From Bdellovibrio sp. ZAP7 (GTDB lineage: Bacteria; Bdellovibrionota_B; Oligoflexia; Oligoflexales; RGVZ01): a DNA stretch of 43,120 nucleotides. Of this stretch, positions 7,969 through 15,261 are shown in pieces (position 1 is the stretch's first letter; each line of letters begins with the position of its first letter). The notes below the pieces were generated by a model that saw only the letters and a program-made list of their open reading frames with translations, was not told where the DNA came from and did no database searches. Location of the stretch: NCBI GenBank assembly GCA_945900755.1, contig CAMDKS010000026.1:1-43120 (forward strand). Direction: 5' to 3'. A program made the position numbers and the translations under genes.

Positions 7969-8205
7969 TTGGAACAACTGAATCATCATGGAAAACCAAT
8001 GACCAAGACAAATTTTGATGAAAGCTTATTAACTGAAGAACAGCACAAAGCTGTTGCCATCGCACGCGCTCAAGGGGTTCCTTTTTCTCGGGCCTTCGAA
8101 GATTTACACAGCGATCTCGACTCTGAGGACGCCGATGAACTTGCTGATGCCATAGAAGAAAACCATCTTCGCGATCGACAAATTTCAACCAAATCTTTCT
8201 TTTAA
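7969..8205 (+). CDS. Small acidic protein of unknown function
   Basis: A 78-residue protein, strongly acidic in its centre ('DLHSDLDSEDADELADAIEEN'), with no signal peptide or membrane segment. The start is TTG, but it is preceded at 5 bases by a full-strength AGGAGG (7958-7963), the best ribosome-binding site in this part of the window. ATG codons at 7990 or 8000 lack such a site. A sigma-70-like promoter lies upstream at 7855-7882. It precedes the hairpin cluster and tRNA-His. No family is recognised. Confidence 0.55.
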   Translation: MEQLNHHGKPMTKTNFDESLLTEEQHKAVAIARAQGVPFSRAFEDLHSDLDSEDADELADAIEENHLRDRQISTKSFF

Positions 8206-8245
8206 AAAAGTATGTATATTTTTGACACCTTAGGCACTCTGGGGT

Positions 8246-8329
8246 CCAGGGGTTTTACCCCTGGTCGGCTTGGGTTCGTTAAGGGGCCATCGAAAGGCCC
8301 CTTGACCGGAGCTCGAGGCGGAGCCTCGA
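8246..8329. repeat. Three consecutive GC-rich hairpins
   Basis: Three perfect inverted repeats lie within 84 bases: CCAGGGG (8246-8252) with CCCCTGG (8258-8264); AAGGGGCC (8281-8288) with GGCCCCTT (8296-8303); TCGAGGC (8313-8319) with GCCTCGA (8323-8329). None is followed by a T-run on either strand, so they are not ordinary terminators. They lie between a small gene and the 3' end of tRNA-His. Confidence 0.6.
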
Positions 8330-8336
8330 AAAAGAG

Positions 8337-8410
8337 GGTGACTGACGGGGATTGAACCCGCGTATGGCGGAATCACAATCCGCTGCGTTAACCACTTCGC
8401 CACAGCCACC
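8337..8410 (-). tRNA. tRNA-His (anticodon GUG)
   Basis: A 74-base cloverleaf on the minus strand. The acceptor stem GTGGCTG pairs with CAGTCAC, and the extra G-1 faces C73, the hallmark of histidine tRNA. The anticodon stem GCGGA/TCCGC holds the loop TTGTGAT with anticodon GTG. The T stem is GCGGG/CCCGT with the loop TTCAATC. CCA is not encoded. The transcript runs towards the hairpin cluster. Confidence 0.95.
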
Positions 8411-8499
8411 GCAGGGGAAGAACGTCGTTAAAATACATTGTTGGCCTAAGGAGTCAATAGATTTATATAGAAAATACCTAAATGACTAGGCCGGTTGAA

Positions 8500-8566
8500 C
8501 CTCTTTTAAGCAGCCACAGATCCTTGATAGAGTAGGGGTGCGAGCCCTGAAGGTGACTAAAAGAGG
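8500..8566. repeat. Inverted repeat enclosing a hairpin, upstream of the recombinase
   Basis: CCTCTTTTA (8500-8508) is matched by TAAAAGAGG (8558-8566) 49 bases later. Inside, AGGG (8534-8537) pairs with CCCT (8545-8548). It could be a structured leader or a binding/crossover site for the serine recombinase starting 104 bases downstream. The rest of 8411-8669 shows nothing clear. Confidence 0.4.
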
Positions 8567-8669
8567 GGGAGGTTGCGAGAAGCAATTTCAAGGGCGTCAG
8601 TAATTTGGTATGATGTAGTTACAAGCAGCAGGATAATGTCGAGAGCAATTTTAATTATGACGAGGGTCT

Positions 8670-9311
8670 ATGGATCGCATTGCCATCTATTACCGAGTAT
8701 CAACTGACCGGCAAGATCTTGATAGTCAAAAGGTTGCGGTCGAGCGATGGCTTGAAGAGCTGCCACAAAAGCCTAAAACGATCTATGTCATCAAAGATGA
8801 GGGCGTGTCGGGAAAACATGAAAATCGACCTGGCTACCGTGAATTAATTACGCTGGCGATGAAACGTAAAATTGACACGATTGTGGTGTATCGACTGGAC
8901 CGTCTAAGCCGTAATGCCACGGTTGCGATTAAAACCCTTCTTGAATTAGATGAAAACGGCGTTGGATTTATATCGATCACTCAGCCTGTATTGAATCTTG
9001 GGCACGCCAATCCATTTCGTCGAACCATGCTAGCCGCCTTTGCTGAGATTGCCGAGATCGAGCGAGATACGATCGTCGCCAGAGTCCGAAGTGGATTGGA
9101 CGCAGCGAAGCGGAGAGGTGTTGTGTTTGGTGCGCCCGTTAAAGTCACGGATGAAGTGGTGCTTCAGGCGAAGGCCTTACGTAAGTCGGGCTATAGTTAT
9201 AAAAGTATTGCCGTTGAGCTAAGTATGTCAGTGGGCTCCGTGCACAAAGCTCTAAAATCCATAGATCCCGTTGACGAACGGCCGAGTCAAGGCGAAGCCT
9301 GCGTAGACTAG
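8670..9311 (+). CDS. Small serine recombinase (resolvase/invertase family)
   Basis: A 213-residue protein with the resolvase N-terminal catalytic domain: 'YYRVSTDRQDLDSQ' carrying the nucleophile Ser11, then 'VVYRLDRLSRN' with the conserved arginines, and the long E helix ending in 'RVRSGLDAAKRRG'. A C-terminal helix-turn-helix follows ('GYSYKSIAVELSMSVGSVHKAL'). The family makes double-strand breaks through a phosphoserine link to resolve, invert or integrate DNA. GAGGG precedes the ATG by 3 bases. It lies near tRNA-His, a common integration target, but no phage or transposon partner is visible nearby, so its target is unknown. Confidence 0.9.
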   Translation: MDRIAIYYRVSTDRQDLDSQKVAVERWLEELPQKPKTIYVIKDEGVSGKHENRPGYRELITLAMKRKIDTIVVYRLDRLSRNATVAIKTLLELDENGVGFISITQPVLNLGHANPFRRTMLAAFAEIAEIERDTIVARVRSGLDAAKRRGVVFGAPVKVTDEVVLQAKALRKSGYSYKSIAVELSMSVGSVHKALKSIDPVDERPSQGEACVD

Positions 9312-9457
9312 GCATCGCCCAGTAGGATTATCTCGCCTCAGCAAGTAAAATGCGCCTAAAATTATGGCAGACCGGTAGATTTCTCTTGTTTTTTAGAGAT
9401 GTTTATTGAATGCTCCAGTGTAAATTAACCCACAGCTTGCTGTGAGAGATTTCAGGC

Positions 9458-10216
9458 ATGCATAAAATTATTTTTGGTCTTCTATTTTTGGTTTCATCGT
9501 CTTCGGTTTGGGCTAGGCCCGTCGCCGTGTTTAGCGGTGGATTTGGTTCGTGCTTAGTCGATGGAAATACGATGGAAATGAAAATTTCTAGCCAGATTCA
9601 GCGACTCATGGGTCAGATTTTGAGAGCGGTCAATGAAACTCCCATTCAAATTCGAACCTGTTTTGCCATTGGCAGCGATACAATTTATGTCTCCGCGCCT
9701 GACCTTGACATCGAAAGTCAGGCTCTTAGCATTGACGAGTTTCATGATGTTGTTAAGCAGGCTGCACAGCTGGGCGGTGAACATGCGCCAGTTTTCCTTT
9801 GGGGATTTTCCCATGGTGGATGGGCGGTTATGAATCTGGTTGCGGAAGTAGAAGGCCTAAATTACCGAGTTTTGATGACCAATGATCCTATTAGTGTCGA
9901 AGGCTGCGACGAAGATAGTTTTATGGCTGGAGTTATTGTTGGTGCACTTCAGGGCTGTACGGAGCCCCCGATGGATCTTAGCTCGCAGTTTTCCGTCATC
10001 GCCTCAAGAGTCAATTCTTGGGTAAACTGGTACCAAACAGAATTTTCTTTGCTACATTCGGGCAGCATTCCGCAAGCAACAGTCAATGTTCAGCGAGTTT
10101 TAAATGCTAGCTGGTGGACGTTTACGGGGGCCCATGGAGCGATATCTCAAGATGAAATCGTCTGGGGAGATGCTGCTGGAGCGATCATTGGCGATCTTCG
10201 TCGCAATCGCCGGTAG
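9458..10216 (+). CDS. Secreted alpha/beta-hydrolase-like protein
   Basis: A 252-residue protein with a signal peptide (cleavage likely after 'SSSVWA'). The mature part fits an alpha/beta hydrolase. The nucleophile elbow 'WGFSHGG' places Ser118 in G-x-S-x-G, 'LMTNDP' offers Asp143 as acid, and 'FTGAHGAIS' offers His226 near the end, in the canonical order. Six cysteines, several late, fit an exported disulfide-bonded enzyme. The substrate (ester, lipid or peptide) cannot be inferred. A CACAG-CTTG-CTGTG hairpin lies just upstream. The gene converges with the reductase-like gene 17 bases downstream. Confidence 0.65.
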   Translation: MHKIIFGLLFLVSSSSVWARPVAVFSGGFGSCLVDGNTMEMKISSQIQRLMGQILRAVNETPIQIRTCFAIGSDTIYVSAPDLDIESQALSIDEFHDVVKQAAQLGGEHAPVFLWGFSHGGWAVMNLVAEVEGLNYRVLMTNDPISVEGCDEDSFMAGVIVGALQGCTEPPMDLSSQFSVIASRVNSWVNWYQTEFSLLHSGSIPQATVNVQRVLNASWWTFTGAHGAISQDEIVWGDAAGAIIGDLRRNRR

Positions 10217-10233
10217 TGGACTTTCTTCAGGTG

Positions 10234-11040
10234 CTATTTCGATTGCCTGACGATTTGTTGATGCAAATTTTTTAGTATTGCAAAACCATCGTAGCCTTGT
10301 GCCATTCCTGCAAGGTAATCATTTTCAGTCGTTTTTTTTAAGCGCAGGTCCCGTGCCATACTGTTTTCGTTGCCGCTGCTAGCTTCGACAAGGGACCACA
10401 GGCGTTTTGAAAACGTAGGTTCAATATCCGCCGTCGTGGTGTCCCACGGAACGTCTTTCCAAAGTAATTTAGCTAATTGCAGTGCCTCCGCAAGCACGGC
10501 TTGAGCCTCGGAGCGGTAGGCCTCCAAGGAACCGTTGTTTGACAAACGGTGGGCCGCACTAAGTGAGTTAATGACGACGTTAAAAATCCATTTTTGCCGC
10601 AGTAGCGGGCGCATATCTTCCTGCCATTGACCATTAGGAAACAATCGTAAGCGTTCAAGTTCTTGGAGCGTTGGTGGTGTGAATTTTTGGTCACAGGGGC
10701 CCCAGGCCGTGATCGATCTATCGGAGAAAACCGTGAGTCTACCGTCAAGTCCAACGGTACTACCTATTGTGGTCATGCCGACACGAAGAGGCCTTGGAGC
10801 AAGGACGTGTTTTACTTTGTCTAGCACGGGAGCGAGATATCCATTTGTAAGCGTCACAAAGGGAATGTCATCCGGCCACTGAGTCGCCTGCTCTAGCAGG
10901 GCGGCTTCTAAGTCAAAGGCTTTTACCGTAAATAAAACGGCAGCGGGCTTATGGTCTTTTTCATGAGCTAAAAACGTTTCAACGGCACGGCCTAGAGCTC
11001 CTAGGCCAACGATGCCGAGAGGGGATACTTGATGGGTCAT
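10234..11040 (-). CDS. Ketopantoate-reductase-like dehydrogenase, shortened N-terminus
   Basis: A 268-residue protein of the PanE/ApbA fold. The nucleotide-binding loop 'GIVGLGALG' is at the start, 'FTVKAFDLEAAL' carries the catalytic-type Lys, 'TLTNGY' precedes the hinge, and the C-terminal helical domain has 'RQKWIFNVVINSLSA' and 'NSMARDLRLKKTTENDYLAG'. Family members convert 2-oxopantoate to pantoate with NADPH for coenzyme A. Here only about 18 residues separate the GxGxxG helix from the 'FTVKA' strand, against roughly 50 in PanE, so the second and third Rossmann strands seem to be missing. It may be a divergent or non-pantoate dehydrogenase. Confidence 0.7.
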   Translation of the reverse strand: MTHQVSPLGIVGLGALGRAVETFLAHEKDHKPAAVLFTVKAFDLEAALLEQATQWPDDIPFVTLTNGYLAPVLDKVKHVLAPRPLRVGMTTIGSTVGLDGRLTVFSDRSITAWGPCDQKFTPPTLQELERLRLFPNGQWQEDMRPLLRQKWIFNVVINSLSAAHRLSNNGSLEAYRSEAQAVLAEALQLAKLLWKDVPWDTTTADIEPTFSKRLWSLVEASSGNENSMARDLRLKKTTENDYLAGMAQGYDGFAILKNLHQQIVRQSK

Positions 11041-11093
11041 TCATTCAACTCCCGTAAGTAGTGCTCACCAAGTAACAGCGTGGGAAGCAACAT

Positions 11094-11375
11094 CTAGTGA
11101 CTATGCATAGCACATGTAGACGTGCAGTTGTGCGTTTTTTCTTCCGCTTTCTTGGTCGTCGTAAAAAGGCCCTGATCGCCACTCACAGGCCTGCCGCTTT
11201 GGGCCATAAAGGGATTGGGACTTCGGACGCTGGCGGCAACCCGCGACATTTGCTTTTCCAGTGCGCAGGACGCCTGCCCACAATCAGGGCCATTTGCGGG
11301 TGCGGATTCCGCCATTTTATGTTGAATCTCGAAATTTTTTCCGCAGCTTTTACAATGGTAATCATAAATTGGCAT
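11094..11375 (-). CDS. FmdB-family zinc-ribbon regulatory-like protein
   Basis: A 93-residue protein beginning 'MPIYDYHCKSCGKNFE', the standard FmdB/CxxC start. Cys8 and Cys11 form the first zinc knuckle. The second is Cys32 and Cys37 with a wider than usual C-x4-C spacing. 'KQMSRVA' follows as in the family. The tail is Cys/His-rich ('NCTSTCAMHSH') and could bind a second metal. The family's role is poorly known. It is a single gene with about 190 bases to the divergent purD-maf start. Confidence 0.8.
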   Translation of the reverse strand: MPIYDYHCKSCGKNFEIQHKMAESAPANGPDCGQASCALEKQMSRVAASVRSPNPFMAQSGRPVSGDQGLFTTTKKAEEKTHNCTSTCAMHSH

Positions 11376-11566
11376 AAATTATTTCCCACAGGCATAAAAG
11401 GTGTTTTCTTTGATCCTTACTCAATTTACCATGAAGCGAGAGCCTAAAGCGAGAACCCGAGGCGGGAACTTATTCACTGACCATAAATGGATCGGCTTGA
11501 ATTCTGTGAACACGGTGAAATTATCAAGGGTTACAGGTTGTTCGGGCTTTTTCGACGGAGTGACTT

Positions 11567-13504
11567 ATGCGAATTTTAGTTATCGGTTCAGGTGGTCGTG
11601 AGCATGCATTGGTCTGGAAAATCAGCCGATCCCCAGAATGTCGTGGCGTATTTGTTTGGCCAGGCAACGCAGCAAGCCTACGCCTTGCGACGCCCTTAGA
11701 TCTGCCAGCGGACGCAAGCTTTGAAAAAATTGCAGACGTTGCCTTGTCACTAAAGATTGACATGGTCGTCGTTGGACCCGAGGGCCCGCTGTCAGCAGGC
11801 ATTGCTGATCTATTGACGAAAAAAGGACTTAAAGTTTTTGGACCCAATCAGGCCGCTGCGAAGTTGGAGTCGTCGAAATCGTTTGCCAAAAAGATGATGC
11901 AGGTCGCTAGTATTCCAACATCCTTGTTTGAAGTGGCAAAAAATCGTGACGAGTGTTTGGAAAGTGCCATGCGGATTTTACTTCGTGATGGTGGAGTCGT
12001 TTTGAAGGCCGATGGTTTAGCCAGTGGTAAGGGTGTGTTCGTTTGCCAGAGTGAGGCCGACGTGCTTAAGGGGATTGACCGTCTATATGGAGAAAGCCTC
12101 AGAGCCGCGTCCTCCGAGGTCGTCGTCGAAGAGATGTTGTTTGGGCGTGAGGTCAGCTATTTTTGTTTTGTTGGGTCGGGACATGTGACGCGAATTGGGT
12201 TTGCCGTGGATCACAAACGCCTGCTTCCTGGAGATAAGGGACCAAATACTGGTGGGATGGGGTGCTACACGCCCGTGCCATGGCTTGCCGGGGATGCCGG
12301 AGATCAGGTTGATACGTTGATTGTTCACCCGTTGCTAGAGGCCATGGCGCGAAGAGGTCTGACCTACACGGGCTGTCTTTATGTTGGAATCATGTGGTCC
12401 GATAAGGGGCCCGCCGTGATTGAATTCAACGTAAGATTAGGTGACCCTGAGGCACAGGTTTTGGTGGTTTCTGATTCCACAGATTGGCTGCCATTAATGG
12501 CGGCCACAGTCGGAATTTCTCTTAAAAAAATAACGCAGGTGGCGCCGCCCAAAGCAGTCATGGGCTTTGTGATCGCATCGAGTGGATACCCGTACGGGGA
12601 AGCTCCAGATGTTGACGCCGTTATTCCGTGGTCGGTCGTGGATCAAAAGTTAGAAGGGACTGACATTTTTTGCGGAAGTGTGGCCCCTAGTTTTGAGGGC
12701 GTTAAAACGAATAGTGGTCGTGTTTTTCTTGTTGCCGGTAGTGGATTCACTTTTAAATCTGCAAGAGCAAGAGCCATTTCTGGAATCGATTCGATTCTTA
12801 AGATATGGCCCCAAGCCCAGTGGCGGCCAGATATTGGGAAAACAGCATTGCAATATGAGGAGGCCGTCTTATCCTCAGTGTCTCGAATGCCGATTGTGCT
12901 AGGCAGTTCGTCGCCACGACGTAGAGAGTTGCTCGGGAACCTCGGTCTAAATTTTATAGTGATCAAGCCGGAGACGGAAGAAGTTCCATTTCCAGGCGAA
13001 AATCCAACCGCTTACGTGGCTCGCAATGCTCGCGAAAAAGGAGAGTGGATTTGCAAGTCCATCAAAAATAGTCACCCCCATGGAGCCATAGTCATAAGTG
13101 CCGATACGATTGTCGTGGTCGAACAAAAACTATTGGAAAAACCATTAAATCCAACCGAAGCAAAAGATATGCTTTCTCTGCTTAGTGGGAAATCGCATAC
13201 GGTCTATACCTCGGTTCGGATTGCCAGTATCTCGGAGACCGGAGCGCAAAAGGTCAAGCAGTTTACGACCGCCACGATTGTCCATATAAAGCCGTTGTCA
13301 AGCTCGGAAATGGACGGATATATCAACACTGGCGAGCCATTTGATAAGGCCGGCGGTTACGCCGCTCAGGGCTTAGGAAGTTTTATGGTGCAGGAAATTC
13401 AAGGATCTTTTTCAAATGTTGTTGGCCTGCCGCTAGCTGAGCTTGCCGACTCACTGCAAAAAGATTTTGATATTCCTTTATGGCGCGACCGCAAAGATTT
13501 TTGA
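11567..13504 (+). CDS. purD: Fused phosphoribosylamine-glycine ligase and Maf nucleotide pyrophosphatase
   Basis: A 645-residue two-domain protein. Residues 1-432 are a full PurD (GARS) ATP-grasp enzyme: 'ILVIGSGGREHAL', 'VVVGPEGPL', 'LKADGLASGKGV', 'GDKGPNTGGMG' and 'IEFNVRLGDPEAQVL'. It makes glycinamide ribonucleotide in purine synthesis. Residues 441-645 are a full Maf: 'IVLGSSSPRRRELL', 'YVARNAREK', 'VISADTIVV', 'LLSGKSHTVYT' and 'AGGYAAQGLG', a family that hydrolyses non-canonical or specific NTPs. The frame is open throughout. An internal ATG (12887) starts the Maf part, but its only purine-rich site, GAGGAGG (12857-12863), is 23 bases away, so a fused product is most likely. It converges tightly with the UbiB-like gene. 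Confidence 0.9.
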   Translation: MRILVIGSGGREHALVWKISRSPECRGVFVWPGNAASLRLATPLDLPADASFEKIADVALSLKIDMVVVGPEGPLSAGIADLLTKKGLKVFGPNQAAAKLESSKSFAKKMMQVASIPTSLFEVAKNRDECLESAMRILLRDGGVVLKADGLASGKGVFVCQSEADVLKGIDRLYGESLRAASSEVVVEEMLFGREVSYFCFVGSGHVTRIGFAVDHKRLLPGDKGPNTGGMGCYTPVPWLAGDAGDQVDTLIVHPLLEAMARRGLTYTGCLYVGIMWSDKGPAVIEFNVRLGDPEAQVLVVSDSTDWLPLMAATVGISLKKITQVAPPKAVMGFVIASSGYPYGEAPDVDAVIPWSVVDQKLEGTDIFCGSVAPSFEGVKTNSGRVFLVAGSGFTFKSARARAISGIDSILKIWPQAQWRPDIGKTALQYEEAVLSSVSRMPIVLGSSSPRRRELLGNLGLNFIVIKPETEEVPFPGENPTAYVARNAREKGEWICKSIKNSHPHGAIVISADTIVVVEQKLLEKPLNPTEAKDMLSLLSGKSHTVYTSVRIASISETGAQKVKQFTTATIVHIKPLSSSEMDGYINTGEPFDKAGGYAAQGLGSFMVQEIQGSFSNVVGLPLAELADSLQKDFDIPLWRDRKDF

Positions 13505-13514
13505 CCATCTAGCG

Positions 13515-15236
13515 TTAAAAAATTCCAGTGCGAAGAATTGACACGACAATATAGAACGCTAGAAGTCCTGCGAGTACAAATCCGCCGGCACCAACCATGC
13601 CTACATTGACCTGTGATGACCCTGACGCAAACGTCAATATAGACGATCCAATCAATAAGGCTCCAATGATCAAGGCCACCGACAATCGGCTGCCCGTTCG
13701 GTCAACCGATTTAGTCAGTTTGACTAGATCTGGACTACCGATATTCATGCGCAATCGTCCGTCTAGGGCGGCGCTGAGAAGTTTTCTAGTTTGTATGGGG
13801 GCATGTCGCATTAGACTAGCGACGTCTCGCCCAATGGACAGGGCCTGTTCCTGAAAGCGTTTTGGGGAGTACAATTCCGCAAGGATTTCCCCAGCAAACT
13901 CTTCAACCTGATTCATCATATTAAAATCAGGATCTAGTCTCGTGGCCACACCCTCGAAGGTCGCCATGGTCTTTACGAATATGATCAAATCTTGAGGAAA
14001 TGGCGTATTGTGCTTTGCGGCAATTCTGGCGAGGTCCCAAAGCAGTGCTCCACTCTGGGTTTGTTTTAGTGAGAGTCCCATAAAAGGTGAAATCGCATTT
14101 GCGACATCGTGTTGAAACTTTGCGATATCCAACGATGAATCAGGATCCGCCATTTCAAGGTAATGAGTGATCATGCCCTCATAATCTTCTCGTGAAAGGC
14201 AAAGTAAAAGTCCTGCTAAATTTTCCCGGGTACGCACAGCAATTCTCAATACGAGGCCAAAATCTAAGAGTCCAATTTCAGAATCTTCTTGAGCGAGGAT
14301 GTTGCCTGGGTGGAGGTCTCCATGAAAAAAACCATCCACGAAAACCATTTTCATAAACATCGTGAGCCCACGATTCATCAACTTTTTTACGTCTATTTTG
14401 GCAGCAATCAGTTTTTCGCGGTTATCTGTGGGAATCCCACTCATGTAGGACATAGTAAGTAATTTTGACGTTGAAAGATTCCAGTACACAGTCGGAAAGT
14501 GGATGTGGGACACCTCTTCAAAATTTGTCGCCATTTTGGAGAGGCTTCCGGCCTCGCGTATAAAATCTAATTCGGAGCGCAGGGCGTCTGAAAGTGCTTG
14601 AACGAGCTGAGCCGGTCTGATGAAGCGGCTTTCGGGAATGTATTTTTCCATTAATTGCGCAATGGTCCCCATCAAGTCGAGGTCCGTTTCGATTTGCGCC
14701 TTTATACCTGGTCTCTGCACTTTAATAACAATATTGGTGCCGTCTAGGAGTGTCGCTGTGTGTACCTGTGCGATGCTGCCTGCGGCGAGTGGAGCAGGAC
14801 TAATGTTCGAGATCTGCGACATTTTTTCGGGGCCAAGCTCCTCTTGTATCCGCTGTTTGATCACGTCAAAGGGCAACGAGTCCACGTTACTGTGAAGCTT
14901 GCGGAGTTCGTCGGTAAACTCGATGGGCAGCAAATCCTCTCTCACCGCTAGGATTTGTCCAAGTTTCACGAACGCGGGTCCAAGTTCCTCTAGGGATTTG
15001 CGAAGGTGAGCGGGAATACCCTCTAGTCGTGCGGTAGGGTTGGCGTCAGATTTAGTGGCCTCATTGGACTCCGAGGAGGCTTCTTGAATTTCATCAGCGC
15101 TCAATACTTTGCGCATTTCCATTCGCTGAATGACGCTCCAGTATCCGTGCCGTGCGAACACGTTGATGATTTGAGCAAATCGCCCGACGTTGCGAATTTG
15201 GCGACGCAATGGAATATTTAACGTGGGATTGTTCAT
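13515..15236 (-). CDS. UbiB/AarF (ABC1) family atypical kinase
   Basis: A 573-residue protein with the hallmark motifs: KxGQ ('FVKLGQILAVRED', residues 91-94), the alanine-rich loop 'APLAAGSIAQVH' near 150, the VAIK-type lysine Lys172 in 'IVIKVQRPG', the catalytic loop 'HGDLHPGN' (305-312) and the DFG (325-327). Two transmembrane segments close the protein at about 515-570. UbiB-type proteins are membrane ATPases or kinases needed for ubiquinone and other isoprenoid lipid metabolism. The upstream ribosome-binding site is weak. It lies 25 bases after the M3 peptidase gene, probably co-transcribed with it. Confidence 0.9.
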   Translation of the reverse strand: MNNPTLNIPLRRQIRNVGRFAQIINVFARHGYWSVIQRMEMRKVLSADEIQEASSESNEATKSDANPTARLEGIPAHLRKSLEELGPAFVKLGQILAVREDLLPIEFTDELRKLHSNVDSLPFDVIKQRIQEELGPEKMSQISNISPAPLAAGSIAQVHTATLLDGTNIVIKVQRPGIKAQIETDLDLMGTIAQLMEKYIPESRFIRPAQLVQALSDALRSELDFIREAGSLSKMATNFEEVSHIHFPTVYWNLSTSKLLTMSYMSGIPTDNREKLIAAKIDVKKLMNRGLTMFMKMVFVDGFFHGDLHPGNILAQEDSEIGLLDFGLVLRIAVRTRENLAGLLLCLSREDYEGMITHYLEMADPDSSLDIAKFQHDVANAISPFMGLSLKQTQSGALLWDLARIAAKHNTPFPQDLIIFVKTMATFEGVATRLDPDFNMMNQVEEFAGEILAELYSPKRFQEQALSIGRDVASLMRHAPIQTRKLLSAALDGRLRMNIGSPDLVKLTKSVDRTGSRLSVALIIGALLIGSSILTFASGSSQVNVGMVGAGGFVLAGLLAFYIVVSILRTGIF

Positions 15237-15261
15237 GTCGGCGCCAACTTTCGTAGGTTGT

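Noticed and set aside
8530-8550. Lysine-riboswitch-like string GATAGAGTAGGGGTGCGA
   Set aside because: The string actually begins at 8525. Only this short stretch resembles the lysine riboswitch core; the other arms are missing and the downstream gene is a recombinase.
11097-11447. 116-codon frame opposite the FmdB gene
   Set aside because: It is the antisense shadow of a well-supported zinc-ribbon gene and has no recognisable protein features.
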